Assembly: GCF_020497125.1 (NCBI RefSeq)
Contig: NC_059094.1
Location: 5,621,733 to 5,685,732, forward strand
DNA: 64,000 nucleotides
Direction: 5' to 3'
Source: Mauremys mutica
Lineage: Eukaryota > Chordata > Testudines > Geoemydidae
Shown here: positions 54,880 to 64,000 of the stretch, in pieces
Layout of the letters: every line of letters starts with the position of its first letter
How positions within the stretch are numbered: the first letter of the stretch is position 1
Program-made: the position numbers and the translations under genes
Notes under the pieces: generated by a model
Told to the model about the DNA's origin: nothing
Databases searched by the model: none
Seen by the model: the letters and a program-made list of their open reading frames with translations, nothing else

Positions 54880-55010
54880 GGCCCCAGGGTACTAGGTGCT
54901 GCACATGCACACAGTGAGAGAAGAGCTTAGAGTCAGAACAAAGAAAGGGAGAGGACGGCAGTAACAGTATCTCCATTTTACAGAGACATGCACGGACAAC
55001 AGTTAAAGTT
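54880..55010 (-). mobile_element. MIR-like 3' end, minus strand
   Basis: 'Ctaggtgctgcacatgcaca' and 'tctccattttacagagacat' are reverse MIR segments. Confidence 0.45.
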
Positions 55011-55118
55011 CTAAAGTGTCTTTTCTGCCTCTAATTCCTCTGAGCATGCAGTTCCACCGAGAGGAGATTGGATCCATTCTACCGTGATGAAATAATTATT
55101 AGCGACATAAGGTGGCTG

Positions 55119-55260
55119 AGGTAATATCTTTATTGGGCCAACCGCTGCTGGTGAAAGAGACGAGCTTTCGAGCGAACCCAGAGCTCTTCTTCAGGGCTGT
55201 GTGAGCTCGCAAGCGTGTCTCTTTCACCAACAGCAGTTGGGCCAATACAATATATTACCT
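55119..55260. mobile_element. Penelope-derived inverted repeat (hairpin)
   Basis: The left arm 55,119-55,161 ('aggtaatatctttattgggc' to 'ggtgaaagagac') and the right arm 55,217-55,260 are inverted copies with few mismatches, separated by 55 bp. The loop contains 'gagctttcgagcgaacccag' and 'agctcttcttcagg', a common reptile repeat tail that I attribute to a Penelope-like element. Confidence 0.7.
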
Positions 55261-55444
55261 CCCCCACCTGGTCTCTCTCATATCCTGCCCAAAGGCCAAA
55301 GTCAGGATGAAGATCTCAGTGTGTTGGGCACAGATGAATATAGTCTCGGCAGCCCCAGAAAACATACAGTATGAAGGACGCATTGTGAATCATATTGGAA
55401 ACAATAAAAGCTCTGCTCGAGCTCAGCCAAAGTTATGAGTTTGA

Positions 55445-55537
55445 TGCAGGAATCACTGGGTTAAAGCCTCTAGCCTGTGTTATGCAGCATATCAGACTAG
55501 ATTATCACAATGGTCCCTTCTGCTCTTAGAATCTATG
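55445..55537 (+). mobile_element. Old CR1 3' end
   Basis: 'Atatcagactagattatcac' and 'aatggtcccttctgctctta' end in 'gaatctatgg'. Confidence 0.75.
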
Positions 55538-55627
55538 GCTACTACGATACAGTCACATCCAGTCCTAAAGTGTTGGCATTCCCATGTGACTGTTTGCATC
55601 TGCAGCAACACACAACATGACTAGACA

Positions 55628-55892
55628 CAGGGCCGGCTCCAGGTTTTCGGCCGCCCCGAGTGGTGGGGGCGGAGGGGGAGCACTCAATCGCGCTGCTCCA
55701 TTCTTCGGCGGCGGCGGCAGGTGCTTCACTCCCACCCTTCCTCTTCAGCGGCACTTCAGGGGCAGCTCAAAGAGAAAGAGAGGGACTGCGGGACCCGCCA
55801 CCGCATTGCCGCCAAAGACCCGGACGTGCCGCCCCTTTGTATTGGCCGCCCCAAGCACCTGCTTCCTTAGCTGGTGCCTGGAGCCGGCCCTG
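55628..55892. mobile_element. hAT-type MITE, CAGGGCCGGCTC family, copy 3
   Basis: Ends CAGGGCCGGCTCCAG...TGGAGCCGGCCCTG are flanked by 'actagaca' (55,620-55,627) and 'accagaca' (55,893-55,900), 7 of 8 identical. It is 265 bp. The interior differs from copies 1 and 2 but keeps the 'gccgcccc' motifs near the ends. Confidence 0.93.
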
Positions 55893-56634
55893 ACCAGACA
55901 CGTCAGTACTCAGCACCAACCAATGCTCTTCACATTAGAACTGCAGGTAAAGTAGAGATCGGTCCAGGCCATCCAGTTCGGATAAAGTGAGAGGACCAAA
56001 CTATTGCACAAATCTGAACCAAACCACTTTAGAGGTTCAAAAATGCCTATTTGGGCACAGAAAGTCAACGAGCTGTGGGTGACTGATTCCCTCAAACGCC
56101 TCCGAAAACCTTAGATTTCACTTCTTTGTTTTTATGCTTTTCATTTTCATGACCAGGACCCAGGTTTTACAGCTCATCCAAATGGCACCTTTCCAGCAGG
56201 TTCATTACTAACAAGGGAAAGTGTCACCTTGTTAATAATCACCCCACTTCTCCTTGGAGGCCTCCCACTCTAGTAATAAACAGGCCCAACGCTGCTCAGT
56301 TTAGGAGATCTGATAAGATCATCACCTAAAGTGCCATGGCTACAGGGCAAAATGCTGCACTAATAAACCATTTTCTGTCATACCTCCTTGTCTGGACTTG
56401 TCTTCATCGATGGAGCTAGGCAAAGCAATGCACTCAGGTGCAAAAAATGTAGAAGTGATGTTGAAGCCCATAAATCTTCCTAGAAAGATGGAGTAGGAGC
56501 ACTATTAAGAAAATATGGAACTTTAGGCATGGATTCCTCTTCTGCTGTTGCCTCAGAAACGGAGTCTGTTGATGAAATGCTCCCCCTGGGGTTTCTTCCA
56601 AACTACCAGTATTCCCACAAGCTTGGGTCTGCCT

Positions 56635-56697
<63 letters not shown>

Positions 56698-57591
56698 CTG
56701 CATGTGATCAAAGAGAAAGTTAGTAAGTGTCTAAGCTAGCAAAAGGTGGAACGTAAACGCCAGCAGCAAAAACAAGTGAAGCGGCCCTAGAGAATCTCTC
56801 TCCTAGCATTTCATTCCAAGGCAGAGCTCTGAAATAAGGAACATTTTCTGCCACTGAAACTTAAAAATGAAAACTGACTTGCTAGCTGCATTTTGCAGTG
56901 ACTGATCTAGGCTGCTTTGAGCAGCTGAGATAAGAGATCCTATTGATGTCAGTGCTGTGCCTACCCTTCTAGTTACCCCAGGACATGTTGTATTCTTCAT
57001 GCAAATCAGACATGTGTCACCACAAGGATGCGTCTTAGTGAACAGCACCGAGACACAGCTCCTGGTATAAATTACCCTAGCAAGACAGCAATGCTAAGGA
57101 AACAATGTTTCCTGTTTTTAAGTACTCAATGCTTACAGCACATGGTTCCTCATCTTCATTACCCTCCAGGGAAATGTTTGTCACTCTTAATGCATTTATT
57201 GATGATGTCATGTGTACACATGCTGGCTACGATCGAAAGTGCTGACCACGTGCCACGTAGAAGAGACAAGCAGCAACCTAAGACTGGATGTCCAGTGCAG
57301 TTTGGCTCAGTCGCACACGTCTGGCCCTGCTACTTCCTCCCAAGGTCAGCCAAGCAGCAAGAGAAACACACTAGTAGGGAGTTCTGCCAGAAGGACCCTG
57401 CTGCGAGTCAGGATCAAGACCTGCCTGAGATTAGCTAACGTCCATGGAAAGCCGTTTCCTTTATTTATGGGACTGACAACCTCTCGGCTCCATGGAGATT
57501 CTTCTCAAGCAGGCACCTCAAAATAATGTCATTTTCTTCTCCCAGGGATTTTTTATTTCACCCCTTGCAAAGAGGGGCTGTACTGCAACAG
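55893..57591. other. Unassigned 1.7-kb stretch with a compound microsatellite
   Basis: Apart from the (CT)n(CA)n tract at 56,637-56,695 no repeat is recognised. ORFs up to 136 aa (57,028-57,438) have no domain. Confidence 0.4.
56637..56695 (+). repeat. Compound (CT)n(CA)n microsatellite
   Basis: About 15 CT units (56,637-56,667) pass directly into about 14 CA units (56,668-56,695). Confidence 0.97.
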
Positions 57592-59210
57592 GCTTCCTGA
57601 CATCTGCTAGGAGAGCAATACAGCAGTGCACAGACAATGCAGGAAATTTTTGGAGAGTGTTGGGGACAACTTCCTGGTCACAAATAGGGAAGAATTGGTA
57701 GAGGAAGTAGAACTGGGTGGCAACCTGGGCAGCAGTGACCATCAGATGGTCGAGTTCAGAATCCTGACAAAAGGAAGAAAGGAGAGCAGCAGAATAAGGA
57801 CTCTGGACTTCAGAAAAGCAGCCTTTGACTCTCTCAGGAAACTGATGGGCAAGATCCCCTGGGAGAATAACATGAGGGGAGAAGGAGTCCAGGAGAGCTG
57901 GCTGTATTTTAAAGAATCTGTATTGAGGGCGCAGGAACAAACCATCTCGATGTGTAGAAAGAATAGTAAATGTGGCAGGCAACTAGCTTGGTTTAACAGT
58001 GAAATCTTCAGTGAGCTTAAATACAAAAGAGAAGTTTACAAGAAGTGGAAACTTGGACAGATGACTAGGGAGGACTATAAAAATATTGCTCGAGCATGCA
58101 GGAGTGAAATCAGGAAGGCCAAATCACACTTGGAGTTGCAGCTAGCAAGGGATGTTCAGAGTAACAAGAAGGGTTTCTTCAGGTATGTTAGCAACAAGAA
58201 GAAAGTCAAGGAAAGTGTGGGCCCCTTACTGAATGAGGGAGGCAACCTAGTGACAGAAGATGTGAAAAAAGCTAAAGTACTCAATGCTTTTTTTGCCTCT
58301 GTCTTCATGAACAAGGTCAGCTCCCAGACTGTTGCACTGGGCAGCACAGCATGTGGATGAGGTGACCAGCCCTCTGTGGAGAAAGAAGTAGTTCAGGATT
58401 ATTTAGAAAAGCTGGACGAGCACAAGTCTATGGGGCCAGATGCCCTGCATCTGAGGGTGCTAAAGGAGTTTGCTGATGTGATTGCAGAGCCATTGGCCAT
58501 TATCTTTGAAAACTTGTGGTGATAGGGAGAGGTTCCGGATGATTGGAAAAAGGTAAATATAGTGCCCATCTTTAAAAAAGGGAAGAAGGTGAATCCAGGG
58601 AACTACAGACCTCACCTCAGTCCCTGGAAAAATCATAGAACAGGTCCTCAAGGAATCCATTTTGAAGCAGTTGGAGGAGAGGAAGGTGATCGGGAACAGT
58701 CAACATGGATTCACCAAGGGCAAGTCATGCCTGACCAACCTGATTGCCTTCTATGATGAGATAACTGGCTCTGTGTATATGGGGAAAGCAGTGGACGCGA
58801 TATACCTTGACTTTAGCAAAGCTTTTGATATGGTCTCCCACAGTATTCTTGCTAGCAAGTTAAAGAAGTAAGGATTGGATGAATGGACTATAAGGTGGAT
58901 AGAAAGCTAGCTAGATCGTCGAGTTCAACACGTAATGATCAATGGCTCTATATCTAGTTGGCAGCCGGTATCAAGCAGAGTGCCCCAGGGGTTGGTCCTG
59001 GGGCCGGTTTTGTTCAATACTGTATCTTCATTAATGATCTGGATGATGGGATGGATTGCACCCTCAGCAAGTTCATGGATGACACTAAGTTGGGGGGAGA
59101 GGTAGATATGCTGGAGGGTAGGGATAGAGTCCAGAGTGACCTAGACAAATTGGACGATTGGGCCAAAAGAAATCTGATGAGGTTCAACAAGGACAAGTGC
59201 AGAGTCCTGC
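57592..59210 (+). mobile_element. CR1 LINE, segment 1 of 3 (endonuclease end to reverse transcriptase)
   Basis: It begins inside the endonuclease ('acatctgctaggagagcaat') with an internal deletion near 57,675. It runs through the linker and reverse transcriptase to 'agagtcctgc', where an LTR interrupts it. Segment 2 is 60,187-60,351 and segment 3 is 61,309-61,895. Confidence 0.92.
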
Positions 59211-60186
59211 TGTAGAAGGGCTCGGCCGGGTTCATCCCTCTCCGGGGTGGCAGGGAACCAGACTGCCTCTCTGCTTCCATGGGGTTATCTCGGGGGGAAC
59301 TAGCCTGGCCGCGGGGTTTCATGCCGCAGCAACGGTAGAGATCAACAAACAGCTCTATTCCTCAGACCTAGGCCCTGGATCAGGGTGGGGCAGTCGAGAG
59401 GCTCTGGCTCAGGCCCTTACGCAGGGGCTGAGCAAACAAATGAGGTCAAGAGCCCTAGGCTCTGGCTCCAAAGGGCCTGGGGAGAGGGGGAGACAGGCCA
59501 CCCGCATGTTGGGTGGCAGGGGGGACGCAGGCCCACCCACTCCACTGCCTCCCAGCCCGGGGCCCTAGCAGCAGCAGAAGGACCGCTGCTGCGTCATTGG
59601 GGATCCTGACTGCAACACACTAACATCGGCTCTGGGTGTGCTGCTGCCAGACTAGGGTCGGCTGCAGTGATGAGCTGCCAAAATCTTAACAAGCGGTTCT
59701 CCACGGAGGTCTAATTTTAGCAACCGGTTCTTGGGAACCTGTGGGAACTGGCTCCAGCTTACCACTGGTCGGCTGCCCCCGGGCTACTTCCTACTTCCCC
59801 CCTAGAGGTACTTGCACCTGGACAGTGTCCTCCACGGAATCAAGCACCATGGGCTCCTCAGGGTACTCGGCGAGTGGCAGGCTTGGCAGCTCCTCGGGGT
59901 ATCTTGCCACAGGCAGGCTTAACAGCTTCCCCAGGGTCTGGTCTGCATCAGGCCTCGGCTGGTCTGGCCAGTGCTCAGGACTCTCCCCACCGGGAGCTAG
60001 GCCACAGGCGTCTGGCTTCTCCGGCGGCCGGGCCCCTAGTGAGCTCTGGGGTTTGGCTTTTGTACTTCCGGTCCTGTGCCCTGACCTCTGGGGGGCGGGC
60101 GCAAGCTCCACTGGCTCCGCCCACTTTGGCATCCAGAGGGGTTTGTCCCTCTCTGGGGTGGCGGGGAACCAGACCGCCTCGCTACA
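59211..60186 (-). mobile_element. Solo LTR inserted in the CR1, 5-bp TSD CCTGC
   Basis: Ends TGTAG...CTACA are inverted. CCTGC is perfect on both sides (59,206-59,210 and 60,187-60,191) and reading across it restores CR1 sequence ('agagtcctgcacttagg'). It is 976 bp. A 'ggggtggcagggaaccagac' motif near the left end recurs near the right end as 'ggggtggcggggaaccagac', a direct repeat inside the LTR. The minus orientation is inferred. Confidence 0.9.
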
Positions 60187-60351
60187 CCTGCACTTAGGAC
60201 GGAAGAATCCCAGGCACCGCTACAGGCTGGGGACCGACTGGCTAAGTGGCAGTTATGCAGAAAAGGACCTGGGGGTTACAGTGGACGAGAAGCTGGATAT
60301 GAGTCAGCAGTGTCCCCTTGTTGCCAAGGAGGCTAACGGCATATGGGGCTG
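60187..60351 (+). mobile_element. CR1 LINE, segment 2 of 3
   Basis: 'Cctgcacttaggacggaaga', 'cagaaaaggacctgggggtt' and 'cgagaagctggatatgagtc' follow CR1 order exactly after segment 1, and the segment stops at 'ggggctg'. Confidence 0.93.
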
Positions 60352-61308
60352 TGTAACACGGCGCGCACTCACCGCTGTGGCGCCTCCTGCTGGTGATCCA
60401 GGAATTAGCTCAGTTCCAATCTCGGAGCGCCTCCTGCTTGCCAGTGTCTTCTGACGTACCTGCTTTCTCCTGCTCTCCACCACTTGTACTTCCGGCCCTG
60501 TGACCCTCCCAGACCCCAGTGCCCCTTACCTTGGGGTGCTGCCCTCACACTCTGGGTCTCCCCTCCCCAGGGAACCCCAGTGCCTAAGCCCACCTTGCCT
60601 CAGTGACCCACTGCCAGTCCTCATCTAGCCTCTTCCCTCAGGGGCAAACTGCAGTCTGAAGTGGCCATTCATCAGCGGCAAGGGGGTTTGGACCTGCTGC
60701 CTTTCCAGCCCCAGCTGCCTCCCTGCAGCCCTAGTACCTCCCCTGGCCTTTAGCAAGGCCTCAGCCTGGGGACTCACCAGGCCAAAGCTCCTCAGCTCTG
60801 CCTGCCTTTCCCCAGCCCTGCTCTGCCTCAGGTACCCTGCTTGCTCTCCAGGGGCACCTCTATGTTTTTTGCCGCCCCAAGCACGGCAGTCAGGGAGCCT
60901 TCAGCGGTGTTTCTGCTGGAGGTCTGCCCCGGTCGCCCAGGTTCGGAGGCATGCCTGTGGGAGGTCCTCCAGTCCCGTGCCTGCAGCGTACCTGCCGCTG
61001 AATTACTGCCGAAACCATGGGACCAGCGGACCTCCCGCAGAAACGCCGCCGAAGGCTGCCTGACTGCCACCCTCACAGCGACTGGCAGGCCGTCCCCCAT
61101 GGCTTGCCGCCCGAGGCATGCGCTTGCTGTGCTGGTGCCTGGAGCCACCCCTGTTGCTCTCCCAGGTAGCCTGTCCTCTCTGCTCAGCTGGATCAAGAGT
61201 CTCTCACTCCCTCAGTCTGCCCTTTGAGCTGTAGCTGTTTACCCAACCAGCCTCCCTTGGCTGCTTTCAACCCCTTCCTAACCGGAGCGGGGTGATCGCC
61301 TTGCTACA
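60352..61308 (-). mobile_element. Second solo LTR in the same CR1, carrying a MITE
   Basis: Ends TGTAACACGG...GCTACA have inverted TGTA/TACA termini. The expected CR1 text 'ggctgcattag' gives TSD ggctg (60,347-60,351) and ggcca (61,309-61,313), 3 of 5 identical. The left end matches the fragment at 31,965-32,065. Without the 305-bp MITE and its TSD the LTR is about 644 bp. Its left part is CR1-free and C-rich. Confidence 0.82.
60849..61153. mobile_element. hAT-type MITE, same family, copy 4, nested in an LTR
   Basis: The ends CAGGGGCACCTCTA and (inverted) CAGGGGTGGCTCCAG are diverged family ends. The 8-bp TSD TTGCTCTC is perfect (60,841-60,848 and 61,154-61,161). The interior has 'tgccgccccaagcacggcag' and 'gccgaaggctgcctgac'. 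It is the youngest layer of a three-level nest. Confidence 0.93.
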
Positions 61309-61895
61309 GGCCACATTAGTAGGAGCATTGCCAGCAGATCGAGGAAAGTGATTATTCCCCTCTATTTGGCACTGATGAGGACACATCTGGAGTATTGCAT
61401 CCAGATTTGGGCCCCCCACTACAGAAAGGATGCGGACAAATTGGAGAGGGTCCAGCAGAGGGCAATGGAAATGATTAGGTGGCTGGAGCACATGTAATAT
61501 GAGATGCTGAGGGAACTGGACTTGTTTAGTCTGCAGAAGAGAAGGGTGAGGGGAGATTTGATGGCTGCTTTCAACTACCTGAAAGGGGGTTCCAAAGAGG
61601 ATGGAGCTCGGCTGTTCTCAGTGGTAGCAGATGACAGAAAAAAAAGTAATAGTCTCAAGTTGCAGAGTGGGAGGTCCAGGTTGGATATTAGGAAACACTA
61701 TTTCACTAGGAAGGTGGTGAAGCACTGGAATGGGTTCCCTAGGGAGATGGTGAAATCTCCATCCTTAGAGGTTTTTAAGGCCCGGATTGACAAAGCCCTG
61801 GCTGGGATGATTTAGTTGGGGTTGGTCCTGCTTTGAGCAGGGGGTTGGACTAGATACCTCCTGAGCACCCTTCCAACCCTGATATTCTATGATTC
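61309..61895 (+). mobile_element. CR1 LINE, segment 3 of 3 with 3' end
   Basis: It runs from 'cattagtaggagcattgcca' to the CR1 tail and a single ATTCTATG at 61,883. Diagnostic bases ('cccccactacagaaaggatg', 'ggagctcggctgttctcag', 'aaatctccatccttagagg') match 1184-1670. Confidence 0.92.
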
Positions 61896-62449
61896 CGGCT
61901 CAGCACCCCAGGCTGGGGCTAATCCCATTGGCCTTACTGGTTTGACTGTGGGTAGGATTTGGAGGGCAGTCCAAAAGAGGACAGTCAGCAGCACTTACCC
62001 TGAAGACAACTCTGAGCTACCCTGAGTGAAACTCACCCTCTGCAGAGGGATCAGCACCAGACCAAGTAACTCTTAAGTCTCACTAAAGCCTCAAGTAGGA
62101 CTTAAGTGATGCATACCCTTGTGCTACCTCTCTGCACAGCAGTTCAGGCGTTAACATGTCTGCTCAGCAACATCCGCCCCAGTGAGGGAATGGGAATATT
62201 GGAATGTTCCTTTTGGTTCTGTTTATAGAGGGGGAAATTCTGGAAGAAATAAAAATCATTCTTATTATTCTTATTCAAGTGAATGTCCTTTAGGACCCGA
62301 TTGTGATCAAACATTAATGTAAATCGGGAAGCTGACCAGCATTTTGGACCATTACTACAGATGAATGCAGTGGGGATTTTTAGTGGTGTCTAAGAGCAAT
62401 GGAAGACTGAAGGGAGCAGGCCGGGCACCACTGAGTGGAGAGTGGCTAG
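61896..62449. other. Unassigned stretch
   Basis: No recognised gene or repeat between the CR1 tail and the LTR. Confidence 0.4.
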
Positions 62450-62914
62450 TGTGATAAACTCAGGACAGACAGCTGCAAGGGTGGAGGGAGGGTAGAAAAC
62501 AGTCGCAGAAGGTTAAAAGGCCCTCCTCCCTATCCACTGAGGTTCAGCTGAGAAGGGAGTTACCTGAGGTCAGTTAGGATCAGCTGAGAGGGAGTTACCT
62601 GAGGTCAGTTAGGATCAGCTTATTCCAACTAAGGGCTGCCTGAGACCTTTCTAAACCCTCCCCAGTTGGGAGAAGGGCGGGGGGAGAGAAGGAGTCGAGC
62701 TGCCAGTAGGCCAGGAGCAGCAAGACAGCGAGCCTCACCAGGAGGGGAGGTTGCATTCCCTCCCAAAAGGGAAGAAAAACAAGCCCAAAAGACTGGCGGA
62801 GAGCAGGAACGGACTGCCCCTGTGCATCCTAGAAGGCCTGTTTTACCCAAGCCCATCTCACCAAGGCTAAAAACAGCTGGGGCTGGTGAGACCGAGAAGG
62901 TGCCTTGCCACACA
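62450..62914 (+). mobile_element. 5' LTR of an LTR retrotransposon
   Basis: It starts TGTGATAAAC and ends 'ccttgccacaca', followed directly by a primer-binding-site-like sequence. A tandem duplication of about 36 bp ('gagttacctgaggtcagtta') lies at 62,555-62,620. 'Ggttaaaagg' (62,511) may be the TATA region. No second LTR is seen before the window ends. Confidence 0.8.
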
Positions 62915-62932
62915 TGGGGTCAGCGGTGGGAT
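62915..62932 (+). promoter_or_regulatory. Primer-binding site, tRNA-Leu-like
   Basis: 'Tggggtcagcggtgggat' directly follows the LTR and differs at 3 of 18 positions from the complement of a tRNA-Leu 3' end including CCA (TGGTGTCAGAAGTGGGAT from memory). It would prime minus-strand DNA synthesis. Confidence 0.6.
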
Positions 62933-63002
62933 ATGTGAGCAAGACTTTGTGGCGAACCATCTCAGGGCAGGGTAAATCGCCCCCAACAAGAAGAAGAAAA
63001 AA

Positions 63003-63278
63003 ATGGAGATGGTAGTGAAGGCGTTGGTGCAGGCCACCGTGGCCCAACAAAAGGCTACCTGGGTTCAGATGGCTACCCAGCAGGAGTCAGTGCGAATACA
63101 GCAGGAGACGAATCAATTACTGATGAGCCAAGCAGCCCAGGATAAAGCCACCCTGCATGAGGTTGTGAACCAGCTAAAGGCTCTGACCACTCTGACGCAC
63201 GGCCCTCATGGGACCCGGCCCTTGCGGGCAAGCAAATATTTACAGAAGACGATGATGGACGATGATGTAGAGGCATAG
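63003..63278 (+). pseudogene. N-terminus of a gag-like ORF, truncated
   Basis: The ATG at 63,003 lies 70 bp after the primer-binding site. The 91 codons give a Gln/Ala-rich, probably coiled-coil stretch (ALVQATVAQQKATWVQMATQ) and then ASKYLQKTMMDDDVEA, after which TAG stops the frame. The following codons still read LLVF. This resembles the entry into a SCAN-like capsid domain seen in gag of some vertebrate LTR elements ('DDxEAxLxxFE'), so the TAG probably replaces a Tyr or Phe codon. No further capsid, protease or polymerase sequence is recognisable downstream. Confidence 0.6.
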
Positions 63279-63281
63279 CTC

Positions 63282-64000
63282 CTCGTGTTCGCAATCACAG
63301 TGACCCTGTTAGGCCCTAGAATCCCACATCCTAGCCCTCTTTGGGATCTAGCGATACCCTGGTACTTGCACAGTGGAAGCACAAGGACTGGGATTACATC
63401 TGCCCCTTGCCCAGATAAGCAAGGTGGGAAGACCCATTGCACGTCTTACAGCACCAGAACCAAATTAGTTTAATCTCTCAACACATCTGAGAGGAAGGGG
63501 AGAACGGCAGGAAGCTGATGGAAGAACCAGAGAGGATGGAAATGGGGCTGTCAAAAGAGGCAGGTTCTTTAGAAGAAAACCTACCGTTGCCCTGAGTACT
63601 ATGCTGTGTAGAAGCAGTTGCCAGCCCTGTGATGCAGGTTCCCCTGCAATAGCCTGGATGTGCTCTCCTTCAGTAGCTTGGAACAAGATTTTTGAGCCAT
63701 TAAAACAGAGAGAACTACCACTATCCCCAGGGTGTCCATCTCAGGTCGCTTGCAAGACCCAGGACGTGAGGTGTTATAGTCCGAGCTACACAGACAGGCT
63801 GTATTCAGCTAAGCTCTAATGCCAAGTTTTCAGAATTATGTCCTTTTTGGTCACATCAAGATGGCAGCAAGGCCCTGAAACCTGCTAGGACACTTGAATA
63901 AGGAGCTCTACATCTGACAATCCAAACATGAGGAGTGGGCTGAGGCATGTGCTCAGTTTTAATACAGAGAGCAACTATCTCGCTTCGGTCCGAATGACCT
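63282..64000. other. Unassigned stretch to the window end
   Basis: The expected continuation of gag is not recognisable after about 63,300. ORFs (up to 78 aa) conflict. The element is either deleted here or badly decayed. Confidence 0.4.

Larger units (their letters stand above)
57626..61815 (+). pseudogene. CR1 ORF2 remnant, split by two LTRs
   Basis: Frame 57,626-58,360 carries the SDH endonuclease motif (NLGSSDHQMVEF) and linker motifs (AWFNSEIFSELKYKREVYK, RSEIRKAKSHLEL), ending in TGA where Trp-Gly is expected. An 8-bp loss near 58,610 (YRPVSLTS region) shifts frame. The block 58,662-58,871 has [13 protein letters not shown] and [13 protein letters not shown]. Frame 58,958-59,215 has FMDDTKLGG (FADD altered to FMDD) and [10 protein letters not shown], then the LTR. 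After both LTRs, 61,504-61,815 gives the C-terminus to KALAGM. It is inactive. Confidence 0.9.

Overview
This window looks like non-genic chromosomal DNA of a turtle, most likely a cryptodire. The basis is the repeat content. It holds many CR1 LINEs of at least two 3'-end subfamilies plus older ones, MIR-like SINEs, Penelope-like fragments with a GIY-YIG endonuclease, turtle-type LTRs, many short hAT-type elements, and a tRNA-headed SINE with a CR1-like tail resembling the turtle Cry I type. I see no L1 or Alu and no bacterial operon structure. I found no host protein-coding exon that I can support. Every ORF with recognisable protein homology belongs to a transposable element, and the longest proline-rich ORFs are a 44-bp minisatellite read in three frames.

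Layout. 1-3,790: an inverted pair of related ~1 kb LTRs around a CR1 that itself carries a younger CR1. 5-10 kb: a MIR, a hAT-type element with tRNA-like modules, a Penelope-like 3' part with a GIY-YIG domain, and a 305-bp palindromic MITE. 11.2-12.0 kb: the 44-bp minisatellite. 12.9-14.6 kb: a 5'-truncated CR1 with an unbroken reverse transcriptase (RT) reading frame. 15.4-16.7 kb: two DNA elements. 19.6-23.9 kb: an LTR-like block, then an old nearly full-length CR1 (ORF1 esterase tail, endonuclease, RT) interrupted by a MITE and a SINE. 27.6-28.6 kb: a minus-strand CR1. 32.2-34.5 kb: a decayed hAT element with transposase remnants. 38.7-41.3 kb: a hAT element with a perfect 8-bp target-site duplication (TSD), then a solo LTR in a CR1 tail, itself carrying two opposed CR1 tails. 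41.9-43.9 kb: a broken CR1. 44.3-45.4 kb: MITEs. 49.2-51.3 kb: a 2.1-kb DNA element with a Myb/SANT-like ORF remnant. 52.9-56 kb: an old CR1 with a MITE, two more hAT MITEs and a Penelope-derived inverted repeat. 57.6-61.9 kb: a CR1 split by two LTRs, one of which contains a MITE. 62.45-63.3 kb: an LTR, a primer-binding site and the start of a gag-like ORF.

The elements do not cooperate in any pathway. What the window offers is a readable insertion chronology. Several insertions have intact or nearly intact TSDs (8 bp for the hAT-type MITEs, 5 bp for LTRs, 12 bp for one Penelope-like fragment), so the order of events can be stated. I did not find a convincing undescribed system. The best items for a second look are the Myb/SANT-bearing DNA element, the four-copy hAT MITE family with shared ends and different interiors, the snap-back Penelope fragments and the 44-bp array. 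About half of the window is unassigned and may hold unique or conserved non-coding sequence that cannot be judged without comparison.
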